Source of the DNA: DASUPK01 sp963747425
GTDB lineage: Bacteria; Actinomycetota; Thermoleophilia; Solirubrobacterales; 70-9
Assembly (NCBI GenBank): GCA_963747425.1
Contig: CAVVFJ010000007.1
Span: 1 to 20,970, forward strand
Direction of reading: 5' to 3'
Length of the DNA stretch: 20,970 nucleotides
Of the stretch, positions 1 to 6,913 are shown piece after piece. How positions within the stretch are numbered: position 1 is the first letter of the stretch; each line of letters opens with the position of its first letter. The translations under genes were made by a program, and so were the position numbers. The notes beneath the pieces were generated by a model. The model was given only the letters and a program-made list of their open reading frames with translations, had not been told where the DNA came from and did no database searches.

Positions 1-92
1 CCAAGGTCCGCTTCAAGGAGCTCGTCGAGCTGATGGTCGACGCTGATGTGGAGGCCCTGGAGGACCAACTGTCGGGCAAGGTGACCCGCTAG
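1..92 (+). CDS. gmd: GDP-mannose 4,6-dehydratase, C-terminal end only (partial)
   Basis: The window opens inside a gene whose last 29 codons, in frame from base 3, end at TAG 90-92. The peptide contains KELVELMVDADVEAL, the usual closing helix of GDP-mannose 4,6-dehydratase, and resembles the end of the second copy in this window (SFEEVVEMMVRADLEAL near 6920-6965). The enzyme converts GDP-D-mannose to GDP-4-keto-6-deoxy-D-mannose in the cytoplasm. It lies only 4 bases before the epimerase gene at 97, so the two are probably cotranscribed. With only the tail visible, another extended short-chain dehydratase of the same family cannot be excluded. Confidence 0.6.
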   Translation, partial: KVRFKELVELMVDADVEALEDQLSGKVTR

Positions 93-96
93 AGCC

Positions 97-1077
97 ATGG
101 CTCGGTCCGTACTGGTCGCCGGAGCCGGAGGCTTCATCGGTGGCCACCTCGTCGGGGAGCTTCTTCAAGACGGGATCTCGGTGCGTGCCGTAGACGCGAA
201 GCCGAGAGAGCGGTGGCACCAGCTCCACTCGAAGGCGGAGAATATGGAGCTCGACCTGCGCCTCCTGCCCGATGCTCGGGCGGCGATCGCGGGAGTCAAT
301 GAGGTCTTCAACCTCGCCTCGGACATGGGGGGGATGGGCTACATCGAGAGCAACAAGGCGAACTGCATGCTCTCGGTACTGATCAACACCCACCTCCTTC
401 AGGCTTCATATGACGCGGGCGTGGAGCGGTACTTCTTCTCGTCGTCGGCGTGCGTCTACGCCGAGGGCAAACAATCCTCCGCAGCGGTTGAGCCGCTCAG
501 GGAATCGGATGCGTACCCGGCGATGCCCGAGGACGGCTACGGGTGGGAGAAGCTCTTCAGCGAGCGAATGTGCCGCCACTTCATGGAGGACTTCGGTCTC
601 GTCACGCGGGTCGCGCGCTACCACAACGTCTATGGCTCCCATGGGACCTTCGAGGGCGGCCGTGAGAAGGCGCCGGCGGCGATCTGCTGCAAGGTCGCCG
701 AGGCGAAGCTCTCCGGGAGCCACCAGATTGAGGTCTGGGGTGACGGCGAGCAGACGCGGAGCTTCAGCTACATCGACGACTGCGTCCATGGCACCCGCCT
801 GATCATGGGCTCCGACATCGCGGACCCGATCAACCTCGGCTCGAGCGAGCTGGTGACGATCAACCAGCTCGTCGACACGGTCGAGGAGATCGCCGGGATC
901 GAGGTGGAGCGCAACTACGACCTCTCGGCGCCTCAGGGCGTAAGGGGTCGCAACAGCGACAACACCCTGATCAAGGAGAGGCTCGGCTGGGAGCCATCGA
1001 TCCCTCTGAGGGACGGCATGGCGCACACATATCGCTGGGTATACGAGCAGCTCGCGGTTACCCGCGATACCGGGTGA
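97..1077 (+). CDS. GDP-mannose 3,5-epimerase-like NAD-dependent sugar epimerase
   Basis: This is a 326-residue extended short-chain dehydrogenase. The Rossmann motif GAGGFIG is at residues 9-15, followed by the family signatures NLASDMGGMGYI (72-83), SSSACVYAEGKQ (115-126), YGWEK (148-152) and GGREKAPAAICCK (187-199). Cys119, Tyr148, Lys152 and Lys191 sit where plant GDP-mannose 3,5-epimerase has its catalytic Cys, Tyr, Lys and Lys. RGRNSDNTLIKERLGW near the C-terminus also fits that enzyme. The known family makes GDP-L-galactose and/or GDP-L-gulose from GDP-D-mannose. ATG 97 follows the upstream stop by 4 bases, with no separate promoter seen. The last 20 bases overlap the convergent FkbM gene. 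A related GDP-sugar epimerase with a shifted product is possible. Confidence 0.88.
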   Translation: MARSVLVAGAGGFIGGHLVGELLQDGISVRAVDAKPRERWHQLHSKAENMELDLRLLPDARAAIAGVNEVFNLASDMGGMGYIESNKANCMLSVLINTHLLQASYDAGVERYFFSSSACVYAEGKQSSAAVEPLRESDAYPAMPEDGYGWEKLFSERMCRHFMEDFGLVTRVARYHNVYGSHGTFEGGREKAPAAICCKVAEAKLSGSHQIEVWGDGEQTRSFSYIDDCVHGTRLIMGSDIADPINLGSSELVTINQLVDTVEEIAGIEVERNYDLSAPQGVRGRNSDNTLIKERLGWEPSIPLRDGMAHTYRWVYEQLAVTRDTG

Positions 1078-1822
1078 AGACGCCGTCGATCTGAAGGACC
1101 TCCCCGGTCCGCGGGTCCTCGAAGGCAGGCTCGAGGCGCTCCGGGTGAAATCCACGCTCCTGCAGGTAGGAGATCACCTCGGTCCAGTCCGGCGCTCCCT
1201 CATACAGGGGCACTAGGGACAGCTCCGCTTGAACGCCTTCGATGGCCGGGAGGGATCGCTCCGCCCCGTGGAGGGCCTCCAGCTCGAATCCCTGGACGTC
1301 GAGCTTCAGAAACACCGCCTCGCCCTCGCTGACGACCCTGTCCCAGATTTCATCGACGGTGCTCAGCTCGATGGTCTCCGTCCCGACGTACACGGACAGG
1401 GGGTCGCTGCGGGCGTGCCTCTCGCCCATCTCCAGGAGTGAGCTGCTGTCGGAGTTGCCCGCGACGTTGATCTCCGCCTCTCCGGGGTGAGCGCCGATTG
1501 CCAGGCGAAGGCAGGACCAGTCCGGATCGTCCGCAGCCAGCTTCTCGAGCCTCACGAATGACGCGCGCAGGGGCTCAAACGAGCAGATCCTTCGCTCGAA
1601 TCCGCCCGCCCGGATGGTCCTGGCGTAATTTCCAGTGGATGCACCCACGTCAAGGACGAGGTCGAAGTCCCGGTTCGCGAGGAAGCTGCCCAGGGGCCTC
1701 GCGGGCGGGTGACGCGGCTGCAGATCCAGGCCGCCTAAGCGCACCAGGCACTGCAGGAAGTGAAAGATCCGCGCCTTCAATCTGGCCCACACGGACGAAG
1801 TCTCTCTGAATTCAGCCAACAT
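1058..1822 (-). CDS. FkbM-family SAM-dependent methyltransferase
   Basis: The 254-residue protein has the class I methyltransferase motif VLDVGASTGNYA (residues 56-67), an acidic second-strand end CSFEP (80-84), and the FkbM signature FLKLDVQGFELEAL (171-184). FkbM enzymes methylate hydroxyl groups on polyketides and sugars. In a polysaccharide locus the likely role is O-methylation of a sugar residue, which is inference. The N-terminal 50 residues are a basic, partly hydrophobic lead-in (FHFLQCLVRLGG) that could touch the membrane. The gene is convergent with the epimerase and overlaps its end by 20 bases. It is head-to-head with the next gene, the two start codons being separated by 11 bases. 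A purine-rich GGACAGGA directly precedes the ATG and is one of few Shine-Dalgarno-like stretches in the window. Confidence 0.9.
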   Translation of the reverse strand: MLAEFRETSSVWARLKARIFHFLQCLVRLGGLDLQPRHPPARPLGSFLANRDFDLVLDVGASTGNYARTIRAGGFERRICSFEPLRASFVRLEKLAADDPDWSCLRLAIGAHPGEAEINVAGNSDSSSLLEMGERHARSDPLSVYVGTETIELSTVDEIWDRVVSEGEAVFLKLDVQGFELEALHGAERSLPAIEGVQAELSLVPLYEGAPDWTEVISYLQERGFHPERLEPAFEDPRTGEVLQIDGVFTRYRG

Positions 1823-1833
1823 TCCTGTCCAGG

Positions 1834-2925
1834 ATGATGGTTAGACCTGAGCGGGTCCTGGTGGCGGTGATGGCCGAGACCCGTGCCTGGGAGATCACCG
1901 CGGAGAGCTTTTTCTCGAACGTGATCGAGGTCCTCGATGCGGACCTGGCACTGTGCGTCGGGGACCACGAGAGCCCGAACCCTCTTTACGAGAGGGCGAC
2001 GTTCCTCTGGCGGGTCCCCGAGCCCGACGACTGGGGAGAGCTGTATGACCGGCAGGCCGGGAGCTCGCGTTGGCGGACACTGCTCACGCCGGGATCCTTT
2101 CTCCTCGGCGGCATCGAGGACCCTGAGATCCATGAGCCCGGCTCCGGAGCGATCGTCCTCTACTTCCGGCAGTTCCTGAAGGAGTCGATCGAACGGGCCG
2201 GAATCGCGGACGATTACGACTGGCTGATCGTGACGCGCTCGGATCTGGTCTGGCCGATCCCTCATCCCAGCACGCGATTCCTCTCAGGACGCCACATCTA
2301 CGCGCTCGACGGGGAAGGGTACGGCGGGGTCGGGGATCGCCACCTGATCGTGCCCCGCCGGCATCTCAGCCGCTTCCTGGAGGTGCCGGACCCGATCTTC
2401 TCCGAGCCGGAGCGGCTCAAGCGCAAGCTCGCCCGTAGGAGCGTTTCCCAGGATTGGCCGTTCCTGAATCCCGAGCGCTTCCTCGCCGCGCGTCTCAAGG
2501 ACCTCGGGCTGTCGCGGCACGTGAGGTTCCTCCCCTACGTCCCCTACGCGATCCGGCTCCCGGGCGGCTCCACGCGCTGGAGCAAGGGGGTCTTCGACGA
2601 GGAGTACGGCTATTACGTCAAATACCCGCCCGAGCTCGAGCGCTCGCGGATCGCTCAGCGTTTCGTCTACGACCAGAAATCGTGGGGGCGCTACCTCGCG
2701 CCCATTCGCGGAGCCCCTCTGCGGCGGGAGCTCAGAGCCGCTTACCGCGAGCGCGACCTCTACGAGCGGCCGTTTCCTCTGCGCGAGGTCCACGTGCGGG
2801 CCGCTCGCAGGCTGCGTCGCTTCGCCGCCAGGGCGCTTCGGCGGATCCCGGGGGTGGCACCGCTGCTGGACGCACGGATTCGGCGGATCCGCCGGCGCGC
2901 GGAGCGACGTGCGGCCAGTCGGTGA
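1834..2925 (+). CDS. Hypothetical protein of a polysaccharide locus, glycosyltransferase-like features
   Basis: The 363-residue protein has no signal peptide or membrane segment. I do not recognise a named family. An N-terminal beta-strand (RVLVAVMAETRAWE) is followed by a segment DYDWLIVTRSDLVWPIP (residues 127-143). Its strand-RSD-L-W pattern resembles the metal-binding edge of GT-A-like proteins such as the WavE-type lipopolysaccharide proteins. GYGGVGDRHLIVPRRHL (162-178) and SQDWPFLNPERFL (205-217) look like conserved loops of such proteins. The last 50 residues are extremely Arg-rich, suggesting contact with acidic surfaces, nucleotide sugars or membrane. ATG 1834 and ATG 1837 are alternative starts. 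The next methyltransferase starts 31 bases after the stop. A glycosyltransferase role is a guess from position and motif shape only. Confidence 0.6.
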   Translation: MMVRPERVLVAVMAETRAWEITAESFFSNVIEVLDADLALCVGDHESPNPLYERATFLWRVPEPDDWGELYDRQAGSSRWRTLLTPGSFLLGGIEDPEIHEPGSGAIVLYFRQFLKESIERAGIADDYDWLIVTRSDLVWPIPHPSTRFLSGRHIYALDGEGYGGVGDRHLIVPRRHLSRFLEVPDPIFSEPERLKRKLARRSVSQDWPFLNPERFLAARLKDLGLSRHVRFLPYVPYAIRLPGGSTRWSKGVFDEEYGYYVKYPPELERSRIAQRFVYDQKSWGRYLAPIRGAPLRRELRAAYRERDLYERPFPLREVHVRAARRLRRFAARALRRIPGVAPLLDARIRRIRRRAERRAASR

Positions 2926-2943
2926 TAGTCGAGCTTCTCTCTC

Positions 2944-2949
2944 TAGAGT
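2944..2949 (+). promoter_or_regulatory. Predicted -10 box (TAGAGT) for the 2957 methyltransferase
   Basis: TAGAGT fits the actinobacterial TAnnnT -10 pattern and ends 7 bases before ATG 2957. Transcription would begin at or next to the start codon, giving a leaderless or nearly leaderless message. No Shine-Dalgarno sequence lies between. It argues for ATG 2957 rather than the in-frame upstream GTG at 2909. Confidence 0.5.
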
Positions 2950-2956
2950 GCCCGCG

Positions 2957-3859
2957 ATGATGAGCCCCTCTCTCGGGTACTGCAAGCTGTGCGAGCTCGA
3001 GGACTTCAGGAATCCCGATCTGCACAGCGTGATCAGGGACATGGCGGGAGTGGGTCCCGAGCGCCCCGACTACCCGGACGGAGAGGAGCACCGCAAGCCC
3101 TGGGAGGTGGCGATGACCGCGCGCGCCCTGCGCGACTTCGGCGCGCTGCGCGAGGACGCCGAGATCCTCGGAGTCGGAGCGGGCACCGAGGCGACCATCT
3201 TCTGGCTCACCCGGCACGTCAAGCGGGTCTTCGCCACCGACCTCTACCTGACCGAGGACTCCTGGTCGGCTATGGACTCGGGTGCGGGGATGCTTCATGC
3301 GCCCGAGAGGGAGACGACGCTCGACTGGAACCCGCGGCGGCTGGTCGTCCAGCACATGGATGCGCTCGACCTGCGCTACGAGGACGACTCCTTCGACGGG
3401 ATCTTCTCCTCCGGGTCGATCGAGCATTTCGGTGACCTCGACAACATCCGGAAGAGCGTGGAGGAGATGTACCGGGTGGTGCGTCCGGGAGGGGTGGTCG
3501 CCGTGGCGACGGAGTTCCGCCTCGCGGGACCGCCGCCTGGGATGCCCGGCACCGTGCTGTTCGATGAATCGGAGCTGCGCCAGGTGCTGCTGGACGGCAT
3601 GGACTGGGAGCCCGCTTCGCCCTTGGACTTCTCGATCTCGGAGGAGACCATGAGCAGCCCGGTCGACTTCGCGTCACTTTTCGAGACGGTCGGCCGGGGT
3701 CCGAGCATCGTGGATCGCGTCCGGGCGCGCTTCGGCAAGGAGCTGCCGCCGCCGGCGATTCGCCATCTGCCGACGCCCTATCCGCACATCGTGCTGCGCC
3801 TGGACGACCATCTGTGGACCAGCCTGCATGTGGCCCTGATCAAGCCCGAACGCGACTGA
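2957..3859 (+). CDS. Class I SAM-dependent methyltransferase
   Basis: The 300-residue protein has an N-terminal YCKLCELEDF segment containing a CxxC (Cys9, Cys12). It is followed by a methyltransferase core: ILGVGAGTEA (residues 70-79), FATDLYL, then SFDGIFSSGSIEHFGD and VVRPGGVVAVATEFRL, as in the Methyltransf_11 group. Residues after about 230 form a family-specific tail ending HIVLRLDDHLWTSLHVALI. An in-frame GTG at 2909 would add 16 residues and overlap the previous gene. ATG 2957 is preferred because the conserved N-terminus starts just after it and a -10 box precedes it. The substrate is unknown, and a sugar of the exported glycan is the natural guess. A shortened, degenerate paralogue lies at 6262-6884. 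Confidence 0.82.
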   Translation: MMSPSLGYCKLCELEDFRNPDLHSVIRDMAGVGPERPDYPDGEEHRKPWEVAMTARALRDFGALREDAEILGVGAGTEATIFWLTRHVKRVFATDLYLTEDSWSAMDSGAGMLHAPERETTLDWNPRRLVVQHMDALDLRYEDDSFDGIFSSGSIEHFGDLDNIRKSVEEMYRVVRPGGVVAVATEFRLAGPPPGMPGTVLFDESELRQVLLDGMDWEPASPLDFSISEETMSSPVDFASLFETVGRGPSIVDRVRARFGKELPPPAIRHLPTPYPHIVLRLDDHLWTSLHVALIKPERD

Positions 3860-3861
3860 AC

Positions 3862-3887
3862 GGTCCGGCTCTGGCCCGCCCCGGACT
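3862..3887. terminator. Possible stem-loop after the methyltransferase gene
   Basis: GTCCGG (3863-3868) and CCGGAC (3881-3886) can pair around a 12-base loop, extended by a G-T pair, starting 3 bases after the methyltransferase stop. No T tract follows, so this would be a weak or factor-assisted terminator. The rest of the 114-base gap to the wzt stop is plain GC-rich DNA holding a possible coding relic. Confidence 0.3.
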
Positions 3888-3973
3888 TCGACTGGGTGCA
3901 CGAGCTGCGTCCGAGGTGATCGAGCAGGTCGCCGAGCGCTGCGCGGAGCTGCTCGAGCTCTGACCGCGCTCGC

Positions 3974-5269
3974 CTAGCCCGGCGTGCGGGCCGGGTCGGT
4001 GATCGCGTCGAAGGCGGCGGTGCTGACGGCGTCGAGGGACCAGGTGTGGTCGACGAGCACGGTGCGGTAGTCCATGATCCCCTCCTGGGTGCCGCCGCGG
4101 CCGTGGAAGTCTCCGCCGGCGACGGTCAGCTCTGAGACGTGGTTGACGGCGTCCATGCGCTCCGCCCCGGCGTCGGCACGCAGGTCGACGTAGTACTGGC
4201 CGGCGGGCAGTGGGCAGCGGTGCACGGTGCAGCGCAGCTCGCCTCGCTCCGGGATCTCCGTGAAGGTCGTGCCTGTCGCCGCGGTGTCGAGGTCCAGCAG
4301 CGGCGTCTGTTCGCTCAGGGTGAGGATCGTCAGGTTGAAGCGGGAGCCCCGTAGCGCCTCCTGGGTGTGCTTCTCGAAGCTCAGCACCATGTCGAAGTCC
4401 GCCCCGGTGGTCGGGCTGTCGATCACCTGCCCCTCCTGCTCCAGCCGGAAGTCCACGAAGCGAAGCTTGCCGTTGCCGTGACGCCGCCGGTCCTTGAGCC
4501 CACGCTCGAGATCGGAGGTGACGTCGCCGACGTAGGCGTCGATCACGTCCCCGACGTTGCCCGCCGCCGCGACCCGGCCATCCGCGAGCATGATCGCCCG
4601 GTCGCAGAGGTTCACAACGGACGGCAGGTTGTGGCTGATGAAGACCACGGTGCGTCCCTCGCGCGACGCCGTCTCCATCCGGCCGAGGCACTTCTGCTGG
4701 AAGGACAGGTCCCCGACCGAGAGCACCTCGTCGACAATCAGGATCTCGGGCTCCAGGTGGGCGGCGACCGAGAAGGCGAGCCGCAGCTGCATGCCGCTCG
4801 AGTAGCGCTTCACCGGCGTGTCGATGAACGGGCCGATGTCGGCGAACTCGACGATCTCCTCGAAGCGGCTCTGGATCTCGCGCCTCTTCATGTCGAGGAT
4901 CGCTCCGTTCAGGAAGACGTTCTCCCGGCCGGTCAGCTCGGGATGGAAGCCGGTCCCGACCTCGAGCAGCGCCCCAACCCGTCCGTGCAGGCGGACCTCC
5001 CCCTTCGTCGGCGGGGTGATCCTGGAGAGGATCTTGAGCAGCGTGCTCTTGCCGGCCCCGTTGTGACCGATGATGCCGATCGTCTCCCCGCGCTTGACCT
5101 CGAAGTTGACGTCCCTGAGGGCCCAGAACTCCTGGGGCTTCTGGCGCCGGCCCATCGACTTGAACCGCTCTGTGATGCGCTCGGTGAGCAGCAGGTAGCC
5201 GCCCTGGTCCGCGCTGATCTCGTAGCGCTTGCCGAGGTCGCTGACCTCAATGGCGTTGTCGTTGCTCAT
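3974..5269 (-). CDS. wzt: Polysaccharide ABC exporter ATPase with C-terminal glycan-binding domain
   Basis: The 431-residue protein powers export of a finished polysaccharide across the inner membrane with the Wzm permease. It has Walker A GHNGAGKST (residues 68-76), ABC signature YSSGMQLRL (156-164), Walker B ILIVDE (176-181) and the switch His213 in FISHN. Residues about 245-431 form a second domain with the Wzt C-terminal pattern (PLPAGQYYVDLRAD, then HVSELTVAGGDFHGRGG). In characterised O9a-type systems this beta-sandwich binds the modified non-reducing end of the glycan. Its start overlaps the wzm stop by four bases (ATGA, 5266-5269), showing translational coupling. All catalytic motifs are intact. 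The presence of the C-terminal domain suggests that chain-end modification is the export signal. Confidence 0.95.
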   Translation of the reverse strand: MSNDNAIEVSDLGKRYEISADQGGYLLLTERITERFKSMGRRQKPQEFWALRDVNFEVKRGETIGIIGHNGAGKSTLLKILSRITPPTKGEVRLHGRVGALLEVGTGFHPELTGRENVFLNGAILDMKRREIQSRFEEIVEFADIGPFIDTPVKRYSSGMQLRLAFSVAAHLEPEILIVDEVLSVGDLSFQQKCLGRMETASREGRTVVFISHNLPSVVNLCDRAIMLADGRVAAAGNVGDVIDAYVGDVTSDLERGLKDRRRHGNGKLRFVDFRLEQEGQVIDSPTTGADFDMVLSFEKHTQEALRGSRFNLTILTLSEQTPLLDLDTAATGTTFTEIPERGELRCTVHRCPLPAGQYYVDLRADAGAERMDAVNHVSELTVAGGDFHGRGGTQEGIMDYRTVLVDHTWSLDAVSTAAFDAITDPARTPG

Positions 5270-6130
5270 ATGACGTCCGCGAAGAAGCGCTCGGCGCGCC
5301 GGAAGTAGAGGATCGATCCGAGCAGGAGGAGGACGGCGCTGACGACGGAGATCAGGACCTTGGCGGCGCTGGGCGCCGGCTGGTCGAGGAGAGCCCAGCG
5401 CGTGCCGTCGAGGACCGAGGCCATTGGGTTGACGTAATAGGCGTAGGACCAGAACTTGCCCGCCTGCTCACCCACCGTCGTGCCCGAGTAGAGCACCGGG
5501 CTGACGAAGAACATGATCTGGACCAGCATCGGGACCAGCACCTGGACGTCCCGGTACTTGACGTTGAGCGCCGCGAGCAGGGTTGCCATCCCGAATGCGG
5601 TGAAGACGCCGAGCAGCAGGAAGGCCGGAACGAGATAGACCGTGGAGGCGATCGAGACCCCGTAGGCGAGGGTGACCACGACGACGACGACCAGTGCGAT
5701 CGCAAGGTCGAGGATCAGTCCGAGCGCCTTGGAGATCGGCAGGGCGAGGCGGGGGAAGTACACCTTCGAGATCAGGTCCGAATCGAGCACCAGGCTCGAA
5801 GCCCCCGCGGTTATCGCCTGTGAGGTGAACTGCCACGGGACGATGCCGGCGACCGCGAAGACCGGATACGGGATATCACCGGGGATATTCACCTTCAGCA
5901 CCAGTCCAAAGAAGAGCGCGAAGACGAAGGCGAAGACCAGCGGCTGCAGGACCGCCCAGCCGATCCCGAAGAAGCTCTGCTTGTAGCGGATCTGGACCTC
6001 GCGCTTGGTCAGGAAATAGATCAGCTCGCGATGAGCCCAGAGCTCGCCCAGCCGAAAGGCGCTCCAGCGCCCCGGCGGGGTGATGACGAGCTCTGGGTAT
6101 CTCCGCGGTATGTGCTTGTGCGTCAGCCAT
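5266..6130 (-). CDS. wzm: Polysaccharide ABC exporter permease (start region has a frame slip)
   Basis: This ABC-2 type permease forms the channel for the glycan. The frame ending at 5266 reads back through ELIYFLTKREVQIRYKQSFF, GIGWAVLQPLVFAFVFALFF and VPWQF, all typical of Wzm, followed by six or so hydrophobic segments. It continues to HIPRRYPELVITPPGRW but reaches TAG at 6154-6156 without any ATG, GTG or TTG. The best start is ATG 6130, one base out of frame. Removing one G from the ATGG there gives M-LTHKHIPRRYPELV and a 287-residue protein of normal length. A TACCTT -10 box 8 bases upstream supports that start. An in-frame GTG at 5901 would delete the first transmembrane region and is unlikely. 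A CTG start is the alternative. Confidence 0.88.
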
Positions 6131-6138
6131 CGGGGGTG

Positions 6139-6144
6139 AAGGTA
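6139..6144 (-). promoter_or_regulatory. Predicted -10 box (TACCTT) for wzm-wzt
   Basis: Read on the minus strand the hexamer is TACCTT, ending 8 bases before ATG 6130. It fits the TAnnnT pattern and spacing seen at nine other gene starts here and would drive a nearly leaderless wzm-wzt message. Confidence 0.45.
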
Positions 6145-6151
6145 CAGCGCA

Positions 6152-6178
6152 GGCTAGCCATAGCTAAAAAGGCTGGCC
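6152..6178. repeat. Inverted repeat upstream of wzm
   Basis: GGCTAGCC (6152-6159) pairs with GGCTGGCC (6171-6178) over 8 positions with one T-G wobble, around an 11-base A/T-rich loop. It covers the expected -35 region of the wzm promoter, so it may be an operator. It could instead form a small hairpin ahead of the truncated gene at 6180. Confidence 0.4.
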
Positions 6179-6179
6179 C

Positions 6180-6256
6180 ATGAGGCCGCTCCGCGTGTGC
6201 ATCGACGCCAGGATGGAGACCGGCCTGCTCGGAGGAGTCGATCGGATCAGTGAAAC
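6180..6256 (+). pseudogene. 5' stub of a GT4 glycosyltransferase gene
   Basis: ATG 6180 begins M-RPLRVCIDARMETGLLGGVD, which closely matches PLRVCIDARLGEGRFGGVEQ at the start of the GT4 gene at 9419-10676. Similarity fades about 26 codons in. The frame then runs into the antisense of the methyltransferase relic, which ends at 6262. Only the first strand and the donor-loop Gly-Gly region of a glycosyltransferase remain, so no active enzyme can be made. It lies head-to-head with wzm and is probably the leftover of a deletion or recombination event. Confidence 0.65.
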
Positions 6257-6261
6257 CGCGG

Positions 6262-6884
6262 CTAGACGAGAAGCAGGTGCACGCTCGTCCAGGCATGCTC
6301 GCCCTGGCGGTCCACGACAGCTGAAGACGCCGCCGTATCGAGCGGATTGGCGATCGCCCAGGTGAGTCCGCCACCGAGCACGGCCTCCCTCAACTCGGCT
6401 TCGTCGAGCAAGAGGGTCCCGGGCGGTCCCGGCGGCGGTCCCTCGAGCCGGAACGGCGCGGCGACCGCGGCGACCCCGCTACGCCGGAGGACGCGGTGGA
6501 GCTCAACCATCGCGTCTTGGCCTCTTCAAATCCGCTGAGCCGCTCGAGTGCCGAGGAGCAGCGCACGATGCCGAAGGACTCGTCGTCATGGTCCAGTCGC
6601 AGCCGATCGGTGGGGGCGGGCAGGTGGTGCACGCGACCCACCCTCCTCCTCATCCAGTCGACCGCCTCGGCGTCCTCGCCGACCACGAGGACCTCCGCGT
6701 CCTCCGAGAGGACTTCGAGGGCATCGAATGCCCGCATGGCCATGCCCCCTTCCCAGCGCCGACGTTCCTCGCCCTCACCGGGGCGGTAGAGCTCCTCGAT
6801 CAGCCCCGGAAGCCGCTTGTCTCGAAAGTCGTCGCGCTCGTAGAGCTTGCAGCGCAAGTGCTGATCCGAGAGCGTCCGCGCCAA
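6262..6884 (-). pseudogene. Degenerate, frameshifted paralogue of the 2957 methyltransferase
   Basis: TTG 6884 starts a frame with RCKLYERDDFRDKRLPGLI, matching YCKLCELEDF near the start of the 2957 gene. After SALERLSGFEEAK (about 6515) the match continues in the next frame as MVELHRVLRRSGVAAVAAPF and LEGPPPGPPGTLLLDEAELR, ending HAWTSVHLLLV. One base change would join them. Compared with the full copy it lacks about 35 residues between the first two core motifs and the long insertion before the end. The cofactor loop GVGAGTE has become VVGEDAE, losing its glycines. Even with the frame restored it is unlikely to bind S-adenosylmethionine. It retains a good promoter (TATACT, 6894-6899). Confidence 0.75.
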
Positions 6885-6893
6885 GGGTCGATG

Positions 6894-6899
6894 AGTATA
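6894..6899 (-). promoter_or_regulatory. Predicted -10 box (TATACT) before the methyltransferase relic
   Basis: On the minus strand the sequence reads ACCTATACTC, ending 9 bases before TTG 6884. The ten-base context is nearly the same as at 14559-14564 and 19388-19393, marking one promoter class. Confidence 0.55.
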
Positions 6900-6913
6900 G
6901 GTACGGCTTCTCG

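Noticed and set aside
2909..2956. GTG 2909 as the methyltransferase start, with a GGAG four bases upstream
   Set aside because: It would overlap the previous gene and add 16 residues not resembling the family. ATG 2957 has a fitting -10 box.
4367..5308. A 313-codon open frame on the plus strand opposite wzt
   Set aside because: It is the complement of the strongly conserved ATPase gene, has no recognisable motif, and is the usual by-product of GC-rich coding DNA.
5266..5901. Short Wzm starting at GTG 5901
   Set aside because: Family-typical sequence (YFLTKREVQIRYKQSFFGIGW) continues more than 60 residues upstream in the same frame, so this start would truncate the permease.
6152..6178. The inverted repeat with five A/T as a rho-independent terminator
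   Set aside because: The A/T run is in the loop, not after the stem, and the position is between divergent starts, so a control site is more likely.
6130..6900. Mobile element explaining the gene fragments
   Set aside because: No transposase, terminal inverted repeat pair or target duplication can be seen. Homologous recombination or deletion is enough.
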